NCBI RefSeq assembly: GCF_030816475.1
Contig: NZ_JAUSXF010000001.1
Location: 3,100,001 to 3,164,000 of the forward strand
DNA from: Arthrobacter pascens
GTDB taxonomy: Bacteria; Actinomycetota; Actinomycetes; Actinomycetales; Micrococcaceae
DNA length: 64,000 nt
Reading direction: 5' to 3'
Position 1 is the stretch's first letter, and the number at the start of each line of letters is the position of its first letter. Shown here piece by piece: positions 1 through 8,618 of the stretch. The notes below the pieces were generated by a model, which had not been told where the DNA came from, ran no database searches, and saw nothing but the letters and a program-made list of their open reading frames with translations. The translations under genes and the position numbers were made by a program.

Positions 1-1
1 G

Positions 2-1744
2 ATCGAATCCGGTCAGCGCGCCCGCACAGCAGTACTGACCAAGCTCTACCCCACCCGCTCGCACACAGGTGCGGCGCAGGGTGGCATGTGTGCGGCCCTT
101 GCCAACGTCGAGGAAGACAACTGGGAATGGCACACATTCGACACCATCAAGGGCGGCGACTACCTGGTTGACCAGGACGCCGCCGAGGTCATGGCGAAGG
201 AAGCCATCGACGCCGTGCTGGACCTTGAGAAGATGGGCCTGCCTTTCAACCGCACGCCGGAAGGCCGGATCGACCAGCGCCGTTTCGGCGGCCACACCCG
301 TGACCACGGCAAGGCCCCCGTCCGCCGTGCCTGCTATGCCGCTGACCGTACCGGCCACATGATCCTGCAGACGCTGTACCAAAACTGCGTCAAGCACAAC
401 GTTGAGTTCTACAACGAGTACTACGTCCTGGACCTCCTGACCGTCGAAGAGGACGCTGTCCGCGAGGACGGCACTGCGTACAAGCAGAAGCGCGTGGCAG
501 GTGTGGTCTCCTACGACCTCGCCTCGGGCGAACTGCACGTGTTCCAGGCCAAGTCCGTAGTGTTCGCCTCAGGCGGCGCGGGCAAGGTGTTCAAGACCAC
601 TTCCAACGCCCATACCCTGACCGGGGACGGCATGGGCATCGCCTTCCGGCGCGGCATCCCGCTGGAGGACATGGAGTTCTTCCAGTTCCACCCGACAGGC
701 CTTGCAGGGCTGGGCATCCTCCTCTCCGAGGCAGCCCGCGGCGAAGGAGCCATCCTGCGCAACTCGGAGGGTGAACGTTTCATGGAGCGCTACGCTCCCA
801 CCATCAAGGACCTGGCGCCACGCGACATCGTGGCCCGCTCCATGGCCAACGAAGTCCGTGAAGGCCGCGGCTGCGGGCCCAACAAGGACTACGTCCTCCT
901 GGACCTGACCCACCTGGAGCCGGCGCACATCGACGCCAAGCTCCCGGACATTACCGAGTTCGCCCGCACCTACCTCGGTGTGGAGCCCTACACGGAGCCG
1001 GTCCCTGTGTTCCCGACGGCGCACTACGCCATGGGCGGCATCCCCACGAACATCACCACTGAGGTGCTGCAGGACAACGACACCATCGTGCCGGGCCTCT
1101 ACGCGGCCGGTGAGGTTGCGTGCGTGTCCGTCCACGGTTCCAACCGCCTGGGCACCAACTCACTGCTGGACATCAACGTCTTCGGCAAGCGTGCCGGAAT
1201 CGCCGCTGCCGAGTACGCCAAGACAGCTGACTTCGTGGAACTCCCGGAAAATCCGGAGGCCTACACCATCCAGCTGCTGGATATTGCCCGCAACGGCACC
1301 GGCGACGAGAAGGTGGCGGTGATCCGCAAGGAACTCCAGGACACCATGGACGCAAACATGCAGGTGTTCCGCACGGCCGACACGCTCAACCAGGTACTCA
1401 AGGACATCGCGTCCTTCGAGGAGCGGTACCGGCGCATCAGTGTCCAGGACAAGGGCAAGCGCTTCAACCTTGACCTGCTCGAAGCCGTTGAACTGGGCTT
1501 CCTGCTGGAGCTCGCCAAGGTCATGACCGTGGCTGCGCTGCACCGGGAAGAATCCCGCGGCGGCCATTTCCGGGAGGACTTCCCCGAGCGCGACGACGAA
1601 AGATTCATGAAGCACTCAATGGCGTACAAGGACTACTCCGCCCCGGCTGACGGAACGGCATCCGCGGAAGCGATTGCCGGAATCCGGCTGGCCACCAAAC
1701 CGGTTGTCTTTACCCGCTACGAGCCGATGGTGAGGAAGTACTAA
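2..1744 (+). CDS. sdhA: Succinate dehydrogenase flavoprotein subunit (5' partial)
   Basis: Flavoprotein subunit of succinate dehydrogenase (complex II), which oxidises succinate to fumarate on the cytoplasmic face of the membrane. The reading frame is open from the window edge, so the N-terminal FAD-binding start is missing. The first residues include SHTGAAQGG, the motif whose His carries covalent FAD in this family. Later the catalytic region APRDIVARS and the FAD-binding segment HGSNRLGTNSLLD are intact, and the C-terminal domain ends normally. sdhB starts 1 base after the stop, so the two are one operon; sdhC and sdhD are presumably upstream, outside the window. An ATG inside the visible part (position 86) is only an internal methionine. 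Confidence 0.97.
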   Translation: MESGQRARTAVLTKLYPTRSHTGAAQGGMCAALANVEEDNWEWHTFDTIKGGDYLVDQDAAEVMAKEAIDAVLDLEKMGLPFNRTPEGRIDQRRFGGHTRDHGKAPVRRACYAADRTGHMILQTLYQNCVKHNVEFYNEYYVLDLLTVEEDAVREDGTAYKQKRVAGVVSYDLASGELHVFQAKSVVFASGGAGKVFKTTSNAHTLTGDGMGIAFRRGIPLEDMEFFQFHPTGLAGLGILLSEAARGEGAILRNSEGERFMERYAPTIKDLAPRDIVARSMANEVREGRGCGPNKDYVLLDLTHLEPAHIDAKLPDITEFARTYLGVEPYTEPVPVFPTAHYAMGGIPTNITTEVLQDNDTIVPGLYAAGEVACVSVHGSNRLGTNSLLDINVFGKRAGIAAAEYAKTADFVELPENPEAYTIQLLDIARNGTGDEKVAVIRKELQDTMDANMQVFRTADTLNQVLKDIASFEERYRRISVQDKGKRFNLDLLEAVELGFLLELAKVMTVAALHREESRGGHFREDFPERDDERFMKHSMAYKDYSAPADGTASAEAIAGIRLATKPVVFTRYEPMVRKY

Positions 1745-1745
1745 G

Positions 1746-2528
1746 ATGTCCGCCGAACTTGCTGAGCCAGCCTCAAAGGTCGAGCTGCCCGCCCACGTTG
1801 GAGGCGGCGGCGAAATCCCCACCTTCGACGTCACCCTGCGGGTACGACGCTACAATCCTGAGGTTTCCGAGGACGCCACCTGGGATGACTTCAAGCTGAC
1901 CATGTACGGTACCGACCGCGTGCTGGATGCACTGCACAAGGTCAAGTGGGAGATCGACGGCAGCGTTTCCTTCCGCCGCTCCTGCGCGCACGGCGTCTGC
2001 GGCTCCGATGCCATGCGCATCAACGGCCGCAACCGCCTGGCCTGCAAGACCCTCCTCAAGGACCTGGACACGTCCAAGCCCATCACTGTCGAGCCCATCA
2101 AGGGCCTGCCGGTGGAGAAGGACCTCATTGTGGACATGGAACCGTTCTTCCAGTCCTTCCGGGAGGTCATGCCGTTCCTGATCAACAAGGGCCACGAGCC
2201 CACCAAGGAACGCCTGCAGTCCGCCGAGGACCGTGAGCGCTTTGATGACACCACCAAGTGCATCCTCTGCGCCGCGTGCACGTCCTCCTGCCCGGTGTTC
2301 TGGACGGATGGCCAGTACTTCGGCCCGGCTGCGATCGTCAACGCCCACCGCTTCATCTTCGATTCCCGTGATGACGCCGGCGACATGCGCCTGGAGATCC
2401 TGAACGACAAGGAAGGCGTGTGGCGCTGCCGCACCACCTTCAACTGCTCCGAAGCATGCCCGCGCGGCATCCAGGTCACGCAGGCCATTGCCGAGGTCAA
2501 GCAGGCTATTCTTTCCCGCAGGATCTAG
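1746..2528 (+). CDS. sdhB: Succinate dehydrogenase iron-sulfur subunit
   Basis: Electron-transfer subunit of complex II (260 aa, normal length), passing electrons from the SdhA flavin to quinone. The plant-type [2Fe-2S] cysteines are seen in SCAHGVCGSDAM and the following RLAC. The second domain carries the CILCAACTSSCP and CRTTFNCSEACPRG clusters for [4Fe-4S] and [3Fe-4S] binding. It starts directly after the sdhA stop and is the last gene of the operon; a large stem-loop follows 16 bases after its stop. Assignment is by motif content and gene order. Confidence 0.97.
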   Translation: MSAELAEPASKVELPAHVGGGGEIPTFDVTLRVRRYNPEVSEDATWDDFKLTMYGTDRVLDALHKVKWEIDGSVSFRRSCAHGVCGSDAMRINGRNRLACKTLLKDLDTSKPITVEPIKGLPVEKDLIVDMEPFFQSFREVMPFLINKGHEPTKERLQSAEDRERFDDTTKCILCAACTSSCPVFWTDGQYFGPAAIVNAHRFIFDSRDDAGDMRLEILNDKEGVWRCRTTFNCSEACPRGIQVTQAIAEVKQAILSRRI

Positions 2529-2543
2529 TTTCTACCAGGCTTG

Positions 2544-2610
2544 AGCAACGCGGGGTCACTTCGCGCCCATTCCATCCACGAACATGGGCCGGAAGTGACC
2601 CCGCGTTGCT
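2544..2610. repeat. 67-bp palindromic element / probable terminator after sdhB
   Basis: An inverted repeat whose outer 19 bases (2544-2562 and 2592-2610) pair perfectly. Allowing two mismatches the stem extends to about 27 bp (left arm to 2570, right arm from 2584) around a 13-base loop. It lies between the sdhB stop and the hydrolase start and has no U-tract. It could stop transcription or protect the sdhB mRNA end. Its size and the AGCA...GGGGTC core resemble the palindromes at 11806, 48984 and 50040, but the sequence is not the same. Confidence 0.75.
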
Positions 2611-2628
2611 GTAGTTGAAAGGTCATCG

Positions 2629-3399
2629 ATGTCACGCTCCGAAAAAGTCACGTTCGAAGGATCCACCGGTGAGGCCCTCTCCGGGATCCTGGACGTCCCG
2701 GAGGGGCCCGTGAGGGGCTGGGGGGTCTTCTCCCACGGCTTCACTCTGGGCAAGGACAGCCCCGCGGCTTCCCGCATGTGCAAGGCCCTGGCAGACACCG
2801 GCATCGGCATGCTCCGCTTCGACAATCTGGGGCTTGGCGATTCCGCCGGCCTGTGGTCGGAGGGTTCGTTCAGCCACAAGGTGGCTGACACGGTGAAGGC
2901 AGCCGAGTTCATGCGTGCCCAGGGTAAGAGTATTTCCCTGCTGGTGGGGCACTCCTTCGGCGGTGCTGCAGTGCTTTCGGCCGCCCGGCAGATCCCGGAG
3001 CTCGACGCCGTCGCAACGGTGGGTGCCCCGTTCTCCCCCAAGCACGTGGAGCACGTCTTTGACAGCGCTCTGGACAAGATCCTCAGCGAGGGCAGCGCGG
3101 AAGTGGACCTCGGCGGCAAGCGGCTGGAGATCCGCAAGCACTTTGTGGAGGACCTGGCGAACGCCGACCTCACGGACTGCATCAGGCAGCTTCACAAACC
3201 GCTGATGGTGATGCACTCCCCCACCGACAACACCGTGGGAATCGAGAACGCCAGCACCATCTTCCAGACGGCCCGCCATCCGCGGAACTTCGTATCCCTC
3301 GAGGGCAGCGACCACCTGCTGACCGGCAAGGGCCAGGCGGCACGGGCCGCCCGGATCATCTCTGCCTGGGCCGAGCAATACCTCGACGCCGGGAAGTAA
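2629..3399 (+). CDS. Alpha/beta hydrolase (OsmC-associated hydrolase type)
   Basis: A 256-aa alpha/beta-fold hydrolase without a signal peptide, so probably cytoplasmic. The nucleophile elbow is GHSFGG, the oxyanion-side motif FSHGFTLGKDS is near the N-terminus, and the acid and histidine fit SPTDN and SDHLL near the C-terminus. The sequence resembles the hydrolase half of the hydrolase/OsmC fusion proteins, but no OsmC domain is present. The substrate cannot be read from the sequence. The last 66 bases (3334-3399) recur at 7442-7507, behind the next gene. Confidence 0.85.
   Translation: MSRSEKVTFEGSTGEALSGILDVPEGPVRGWGVFSHGFTLGKDSPAASRMCKALADTGIGMLRFDNLGLGDSAGLWSEGSFSHKVADTVKAAEFMRAQGKSISLLVGHSFGGAAVLSAARQIPELDAVATVGAPFSPKHVEHVFDSALDKILSEGSAEVDLGGKRLEIRKHFVEDLANADLTDCIRQLHKPLMVMHSPTDNTVGIENASTIFQTARHPRNFVSLEGSDHLLTGKGQAARAARIISAWAEQYLDAGK
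3334..3399 (+). repeat. Direct repeat copy 1 (3' end of hydrolase gene)
   Basis: The last 22 codons of the hydrolase gene. The same 66 bases recur with roughly ten mismatches at 7442-7507, so the oxidase gene is bracketed by two copies in the same orientation. Several differences are synonymous in the hydrolase frame (for example ATC/ATT and GAG/GAA). Confidence 0.9.
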
Positions 3400-3523
3400 C
3401 CGGCGAAAAAAGGCGGGCGCTTCTTCGCAGATCCCCTAATGCCCCCTAATTGGCCGCAGCTTCTTTACATTCCGCCGCGACGGGGCCACATTCAAGGGAT
3501 ATCCGTGAGTTTGCGAGGACCCC

Positions 3524-6500
3524 ATGCGGCGCAGCACCAGGGCACGACCGTCCCACCTGTCCATTGTGCTGATGATCAGCCTTTTTGCCTTCGCCTACAG
3601 CGTGATCCTTCCGCCGCCGGCCAGCGCTGCCGGGCTCGCCGTGGACAAGGTGGTGAGCACGCACCAGTCGGCACCGTCAACGAGCATCGTGTCCCCAACC
3701 TTCACCACCACGCAGCCCGGCGAGCTCGTCGTCGCCTTTGTGTCGGCGGACGGTCCCGCGGTGAGCCGGGGCCAGCAGTTCACCGCTGTCACAGGCGGTG
3801 GCCTCAGCTGGCGGCTGCGCCAAAGGACCAACCTTCAGTACGGGACGGCCGAGATCTGGCAGGCGGTGGCCAGCGGGATCCTCACGAACGCCCGAGTCAC
3901 AGCCAACCACCCGGGTAACTATCAGGCCTCCATGACGGTTGCCACCTTCACGGGGGCGGACATCACCTCCGACGGCGCCGCGTCCGGCGCCAGCGGTCCC
4001 ACGGGGGCACCAACCGCCGCGCTGACCACAACCAGGAACGGTTCATGGGTCTGGGGAGTGGGCAACGACTGGAGCAGGTCCGTAGCCAGGACTGTGGGCG
4101 CCAGCCAGAGCATGGTGGACGAATACACTTCCAGCCACGGCGACACGTTCTGGACCCAGCGGCAGACGGCGCCCACCGCGGTGCCGACGTCTGTCACTAT
4201 CAACGACACCGCACCCACGAATGACATGTGGAACCTGTCGCTGATCGAAGTCCGTGCCGCCAGCGGCACCGTGGACAGCACACCGCCTATCCTCTCAAAT
4301 GTGTCGGCCGGAACGCCGGGCCAGACCGGGGCCACGGTGACGTGGACGAGCGATGAACCATCCACCAGCCAGGTTGAATACGGCACCACAACGTCCTACG
4401 GATCCAGCACAGTCCAGGACTCAACGCTGACCACCTCCCACAGCCAAGCACTGTCCGGGCTTACTGCCGGCACGCTGTACCACTACCGGGTGAAATCTGC
4501 CGATTCGTCAAACAACCTTGCCACCTCCCCTGATGCCACGTTCACCACCGCCACGCCGGCACCCGACACCACCCCGCCGACTGTCAGCGTCACCGCCCCA
4601 GCAAACGGTGCCACAGTGTCCGGGCAGGTAACAGTGGCCGCAACAGCTGCCGACAACGTCGGAGTGGCCGGAGTCCAGTTCACTTTGGATGCTGCCAATC
4701 TGCAGGCCGAGGACACCGTTGCCCCTTATTCGCTGACGTGGAATACCACCACAGCCAGCGCAGGCGCGCATACCATCACGGCCAGGGCACGGGACGCCGC
4801 AGGTAACGTGACCACCGCGGCCCCCGTCTCCGTGACCGTCAATAACTCGGGGGCAGACCCGGCCGTCGTCGGGTCCTGGGGTCCCCTGCAGCCCTGGCCA
4901 GAGGTGTCCATCCATGCGGCTTTGACCAGCACCGGCAAGATCCTGACGTGGCAAGGGGACTTCACCCAGGGCGGCGAGCAGTACCTGTTGGATCCCGCAA
5001 CGGGCAGCTACGTCCGCGTTCCAAATGCGGCAGCTGACTTGTTCTGCGCGGGTCAGGCGGTACTGGCCGACGGACGGATCCTGGTGATCGGCGGGACGGC
5101 AACCAGCGGTGGCTTGGGCATCCGGGATGTTACGGCGTTCAATCCCGCCACGGAGATCTGGCAGGTGCTGGCTCCCATGCATTACCCCCGCTGGTACGCG
5201 ACCGGGACAACGCTGGGCGACGGCAAGGTCCTGGTCACGTCGGGCGCAAATGTAAATTCGACTGACATCGTCCGGATCCCCGAGCTCTATGACGCCCAGC
5301 ACAACTCCTGGAGTGACCTGGCCTCGGCCAGCCGCAACATCCCGTACTACCCGTTCATGTACCAACTGCCGGACGGACGCGTACTTCAGGCAGGAGCGTC
5401 CGAAGAGGCAACATCGACCATCGCACTCAATGTCGCCACTCAGCAGTGGACCACAATCGATGGCCGCATCATCGACGGCGCCTCCATCACCAACTACGCA
5501 CCAGGAAAGTTCATGAAGGCAGGGTCGGCAGCCGACGGCGGCTTCACGGGCCCGTCGTCGAACACCGCATTTACCTTGGACCTCAACGCCGGAAATCCCA
5601 TCTGGCAGCCAACTTCCGCGATGCAGTATCCGCGCAGCTTCATGAATCTCACCAACCTGCCGGATGGCTCCGTGCTTGCAACAGGAGGCGGCACTGAGAG
5701 GTCGGGCCAGGACGACACGAAGGCCGTCAAGGCCGGAGAAATCTGGGATTCTTCGACAGGCCTGTGGCGGACGGTGGCCGCGATGGCGGCGCCGCGCCTT
5801 TATCATTCCACAGCACTCCTCCTCCCGGATGGCCGCGTCTTTGTTTCCGGGGGTGGGGGCGACACCGGCGTAACTGACCAAAGGAGCTACCAGGTCTACT
5901 CCCCGCCGTACTTGTTCAAGGGTCCTCGGCCAGCCATCACCTCGGTTCCCGGCACCGTCCAGTACAACGCCAGCGTTCTGGTGGAAACCCCCGACGCCGG
6001 CTCAATCCAGTCGGTCTCCCTGATCAGGACCGGTTCGGTGACGCATGCTTTTGACCAGAACGAGCGGGCCCTGTCCCTGCCCTTCACCCAGACCGCCGGC
6101 GGGCTCAGCGTGAAGATGCCCGCCAATGGCAATTACGCCCCCCCAGGGCACTACATGTTGTCCATCGTTAGCAGCAACGGCGTTCCCTCAGTGGCTTCCA
6201 TGGTCAGGTTTCCTGCTCCCTTCGAGGACGCGGCGGCCCCCACCGCGCCCACGTCGCTGACAGGGACAGGGGCCGTGGGACAGGTGGACCTGGCATGGGG
6301 ACCGTCGAGTGACAATGTCGGCGTAGCCAAGTACGACATCTACCGCTCGACGACGGCTGCCTTTACCGCCGGTCCGGTCAGCCAGGTCGCGCAGGTCGCG
6401 GGGTCCGTCACGTCCTACCGCGACTCCGGTCTGGCCGCCGGTACCTACTACTACCAGGTAAAAGCTGAAGACGCCGCATCCAACTTGAGTCCGCCGTCGA

Positions 6501-7444
6501 ACGAGGCACGAGCTGACGTTTCCGGCGATACAACGCCGCCCAGCGCACCGGCGGGCCTTACCGCGGCGGCCGGAAGCGGGCAAGTCTCGCTTGCATGGAG
6601 CGCAAGTACCGACAACGTCGGCGTCACCCGGTACAACATCTCCCGGAACGGCGCGGCGCTGACCAACGTAACGGGCACCTCCTACGTGGACAGCTCGGTG
6701 ACAGCCGGGATTGAGTACACCTACACCGTGACAGCACAGGATGCCGCAGGCAACGTCAGCGGCCTCTCGAATGCCGCCACCGCCACTCCGTCAGGCGGTG
6801 TCCGGACGGTCACCGTTGACAGGATTGTCACGGCACATCAGGGCACCAACTCCTCCACGGTAACCAGCACCGGGCTGACCACCACGGGCTCCAACGAACT
6901 GTTGCTTGCCTTCATCAGCTCCGACGGACCCAGCGGCGGCGGCACCGCCTCCATCCGTTCTGTGAGCGGAGCGGGCCTCACGTGGTCCCTGCGCCAGCGC
7001 ACCAACGCCCAAGCCGGCACGGCCGAAATCTGGCAGGCTGTTGCGCCCGGGCCGCTGAGCAATGCCACAGTAATCGCAACGCAGAACTCTGGCACGTGGC
7101 AGTCGTCCATGTCCGTGGTCGCCTTCCTGAATGCCGACACTGCCAGCGGCGCCGTGGCCGGAGCCAACGCAGCTTCTGGCCCGCCAACCGCCAACCTGAC
7201 CACCACCAGGGCAGGCTCATGGGTCTGGGCAGTCGGCACAGACTGGAGCGCCTCCCTGGCCCGCACGGTCGGGCCGAATCAAACGCTGGTTGACCAATAC
7301 TTCCCTCCGGCGGGCGACACGTATTGGCTGCAGCGCCAGAACTCCCCTACGGCCACAGCAGGAACCACCGTAACGATCAATGACACTTCGCCTATCACCG
7401 ACCGGTGGAACCTCGCACTGATCGAGGTGCTCGCCGCGCCGTAG
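3524..7444 (+). CDS. Secreted galactose/glyoxal oxidase-like protein with kelch, Ig and FN3 domains
   Basis: A 1306-aa exported protein with a signal peptide (hydrophobic segment about 14-30, then PPPASA-AG). Order of parts: an approximately 200-aa beta-type domain, an FN3-like domain (about 245-340), an Ig-like domain (about 345-440), a kelch oxidase domain (about 445-905), two FN3 domains, and a second copy of the N-terminal domain at the C-terminus. The residues used by radical-copper oxidases are present: Cys508 (FCAG) and Tyr558 (RWYAT) for the thioether cofactor, Tyr760-His761 (LYHS) and His876 (GHYM). It may therefore oxidise an alcohol or aldehyde and release H2O2 outside the cell; the substrate is unknown. 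The start ATG has GAGGA upstream. Its TAG stop lies at the first codon of the duplicated hydrolase tail. Confidence 0.88.
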   Translation: MRRSTRARPSHLSIVLMISLFAFAYSVILPPPASAAGLAVDKVVSTHQSAPSTSIVSPTFTTTQPGELVVAFVSADGPAVSRGQQFTAVTGGGLSWRLRQRTNLQYGTAEIWQAVASGILTNARVTANHPGNYQASMTVATFTGADITSDGAASGASGPTGAPTAALTTTRNGSWVWGVGNDWSRSVARTVGASQSMVDEYTSSHGDTFWTQRQTAPTAVPTSVTINDTAPTNDMWNLSLIEVRAASGTVDSTPPILSNVSAGTPGQTGATVTWTSDEPSTSQVEYGTTTSYGSSTVQDSTLTTSHSQALSGLTAGTLYHYRVKSADSSNNLATSPDATFTTATPAPDTTPPTVSVTAPANGATVSGQVTVAATAADNVGVAGVQFTLDAANLQAEDTVAPYSLTWNTTTASAGAHTITARARDAAGNVTTAAPVSVTVNNSGADPAVVGSWGPLQPWPEVSIHAALTSTGKILTWQGDFTQGGEQYLLDPATGSYVRVPNAAADLFCAGQAVLADGRILVIGGTATSGGLGIRDVTAFNPATEIWQVLAPMHYPRWYATGTTLGDGKVLVTSGANVNSTDIVRIPELYDAQHNSWSDLASASRNIPYYPFMYQLPDGRVLQAGASEEATSTIALNVATQQWTTIDGRIIDGASITNYAPGKFMKAGSAADGGFTGPSSNTAFTLDLNAGNPIWQPTSAMQYPRSFMNLTNLPDGSVLATGGGTERSGQDDTKAVKAGEIWDSSTGLWRTVAAMAAPRLYHSTALLLPDGRVFVSGGGGDTGVTDQRSYQVYSPPYLFKGPRPAITSVPGTVQYNASVLVETPDAGSIQSVSLIRTGSVTHAFDQNERALSLPFTQTAGGLSVKMPANGNYAPPGHYMLSIVSSNGVPSVASMVRFPAPFEDAAAPTAPTSLTGTGAVGQVDLAWGPSSDNVGVAKYDIYRSTTAAFTAGPVSQVAQVAGSVTSYRDSGLAAGTYYYQVKAEDAASNLSPPSNEARADVSGDTTPPSAPAGLTAAAGSGQVSLAWSASTDNVGVTRYNISRNGAALTNVTGTSYVDSSVTAGIEYTYTVTAQDAAGNVSGLSNAATATPSGGVRTVTVDRIVTAHQGTNSSTVTSTGLTTTGSNELLLAFISSDGPSGGGTASIRSVSGAGLTWSLRQRTNAQAGTAEIWQAVAPGPLSNATVIATQNSGTWQSSMSVVAFLNADTASGAVAGANAASGPPTANLTTTRAGSWVWAVGTDWSASLARTVGPNQTLVDQYFPPAGDTYWLQRQNSPTATAGTTVTINDTSPITDRWNLALIEVLAAP

Positions 7445-7507
7445 GCAGTGCGGGCAGCGCGCATCATTTCTGCCTGGGCCGAACAATACCTCGACGCCGG
7501 GAAGTAG
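7442..7507 (+). pseudogene. Remnant of hydrolase 3' end (direct repeat copy 2)
   Basis: In the frame of the oxidase gene, directly behind its TAG, the sequence reads AVRAARIISAWAEQYLDAGK and a stop. This matches the hydrolase C-terminus AARAARIISAWAEQYLDAGK. The oxidase stop TAG sits where the hydrolase has CAG (Gln). It is either the tail of a lost second hydrolase gene or a duplication made when the oxidase gene was inserted. The complementary strand encodes the last residues of the YihY-like protein. Confidence 0.85.
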
Positions 7508-8618
7508 CAGCCGCGGCGGGCCTGTCCCGGGCACGCACCTCCACCGGTACCTTGCCTGGCTGGATCTGGCGCGACGCCCTGGGCGCTTTTTCATGGGCGG
7601 ACGGAACGTTCTTCAGGTCCTCTTCACGGATCGCTGCCCAGCCGGCGGACACAAGGTAGACCTGGCTGACCAGGTTGAACCAGATCAGCAGGCCAATGAT
7701 GATGGCAAACGGCGCCAGGATGGGGTTCCGCCCGGCCCCGGCAAGCAGTTCCGTACTGAAAACCTGAAGGACAGTTGTGCCGACACCGGCAAGAATGGTG
7801 CCCTCCAGGAGTGCCCGGCGGGACAGCCTGAGCGCAGCGGCCAGCCGGAACATGATGACGGCCGTGACCCAGCTCAGGACCAGCGGCACTCCGATTTTCA
7901 CTGAGGTGGTCAGCGGGCCGGACAGCGCCGGATCCAGCTGCAGGAAATCCGAGACCCAGCCCGCGGCTGTGCCAAACACCAGGGACGCCCCTGCGCTGAT
8001 TACCAGGGCCACGCCGAGCAGCAGCAGGGTCCCGGCATCGCGTAGCTTGAGCAGGGCGGGATTAACCCTGAGCGGCGGGAGCTGCATGACCACCCGGAGG
8101 CCGGCACGGACGCCGTCGACCCAGCCGAGCGAGATGACAAAGGTGACTGCCCCGGCGACTACCGCCGTCCAGCCAAGTCCGTCCGGATTCAGCAGGTCCG
8201 CCGGGTCAACCAGACCCTCGCCGCCGTCGACCTTCAGAAGCCCCGGGGCACTCTGGGCAACGGTGTTGATGACACGCTCCAAAAGGGGGGGCTCGCTGCG
8301 TAGCGCCAGGCCCGCAACCGAGAATCCGGTGGTGAGGAGTCCTGTGATGGAGAAGAACATCCTGAAACCGATACCCGCGCTTAGCAACGGACCGCGCTGG
8401 AGGTTGTAGTGCTGGAACACTCTCATCGGCCGCAAGGTATTGAGCCGGGCCTGCAGCCATTGGAACATGGCCAGCAGGCTGGCTAGCGGGCCGCCGTCGG
8501 ACCTTCTGGCCCTTCCCCACTCCATCCGCTTTCGGATGGCGGCGAGCTTCAGTTGTGCCAGATCAGTGGGGGGCGGTGGGTCAATCGGCGTCGGCGGCGG
8601 CGTTCGCTGCGCAGGCAC
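7464..8618 (-). CDS. YihY/virulence factor BrkB family membrane protein
   Basis: An integral membrane protein of about 384 aa of the YihY/BrkB family, whose biochemical role is not established. Several hydrophobic helices are visible between about residues 75 and 320, with the family-like stretch GPLLSAGIGFRMFFSI at the start of the membrane region; both ends are basic and hydrophilic. The start is uncertain: the frame opens at a TTG (8645), a GTG lies at 8618 and an ATG at 8525. The first two overlap the 3' end of the upstream RNA ligase-like gene. The last codons and the stop lie antisense to the duplicated hydrolase tail, so this C-terminus was probably acquired by rearrangement. Confidence 0.85.
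   Translation of the reverse strand: MPAQRTPPPTPIDPPPPTDLAQLKLAAIRKRMEWGRARRSDGGPLASLLAMFQWLQARLNTLRPMRVFQHYNLQRGPLLSAGIGFRMFFSITGLLTTGFSVAGLALRSEPPLLERVINTVAQSAPGLLKVDGGEGLVDPADLLNPDGLGWTAVVAGAVTFVISLGWVDGVRAGLRVVMQLPPLRVNPALLKLRDAGTLLLLGVALVISAGASLVFGTAAGWVSDFLQLDPALSGPLTTSVKIGVPLVLSWVTAVIMFRLAAALRLSRRALLEGTILAGVGTTVLQVFSTELLAGAGRNPILAPFAIIIGLLIWFNLVSQVYLVSAGWAAIREEDLKNVPSAHEKAPRASRQIQPGKVPVEVRARDRPAAAATSRRRGIVRPRQK

Noticed and set aside
4508..5881. 457-codon minus-strand frame inside the oxidase gene
   Set aside because: Composition is Cys/Arg/Gly-rich noise, while the plus strand has clear kelch motifs.
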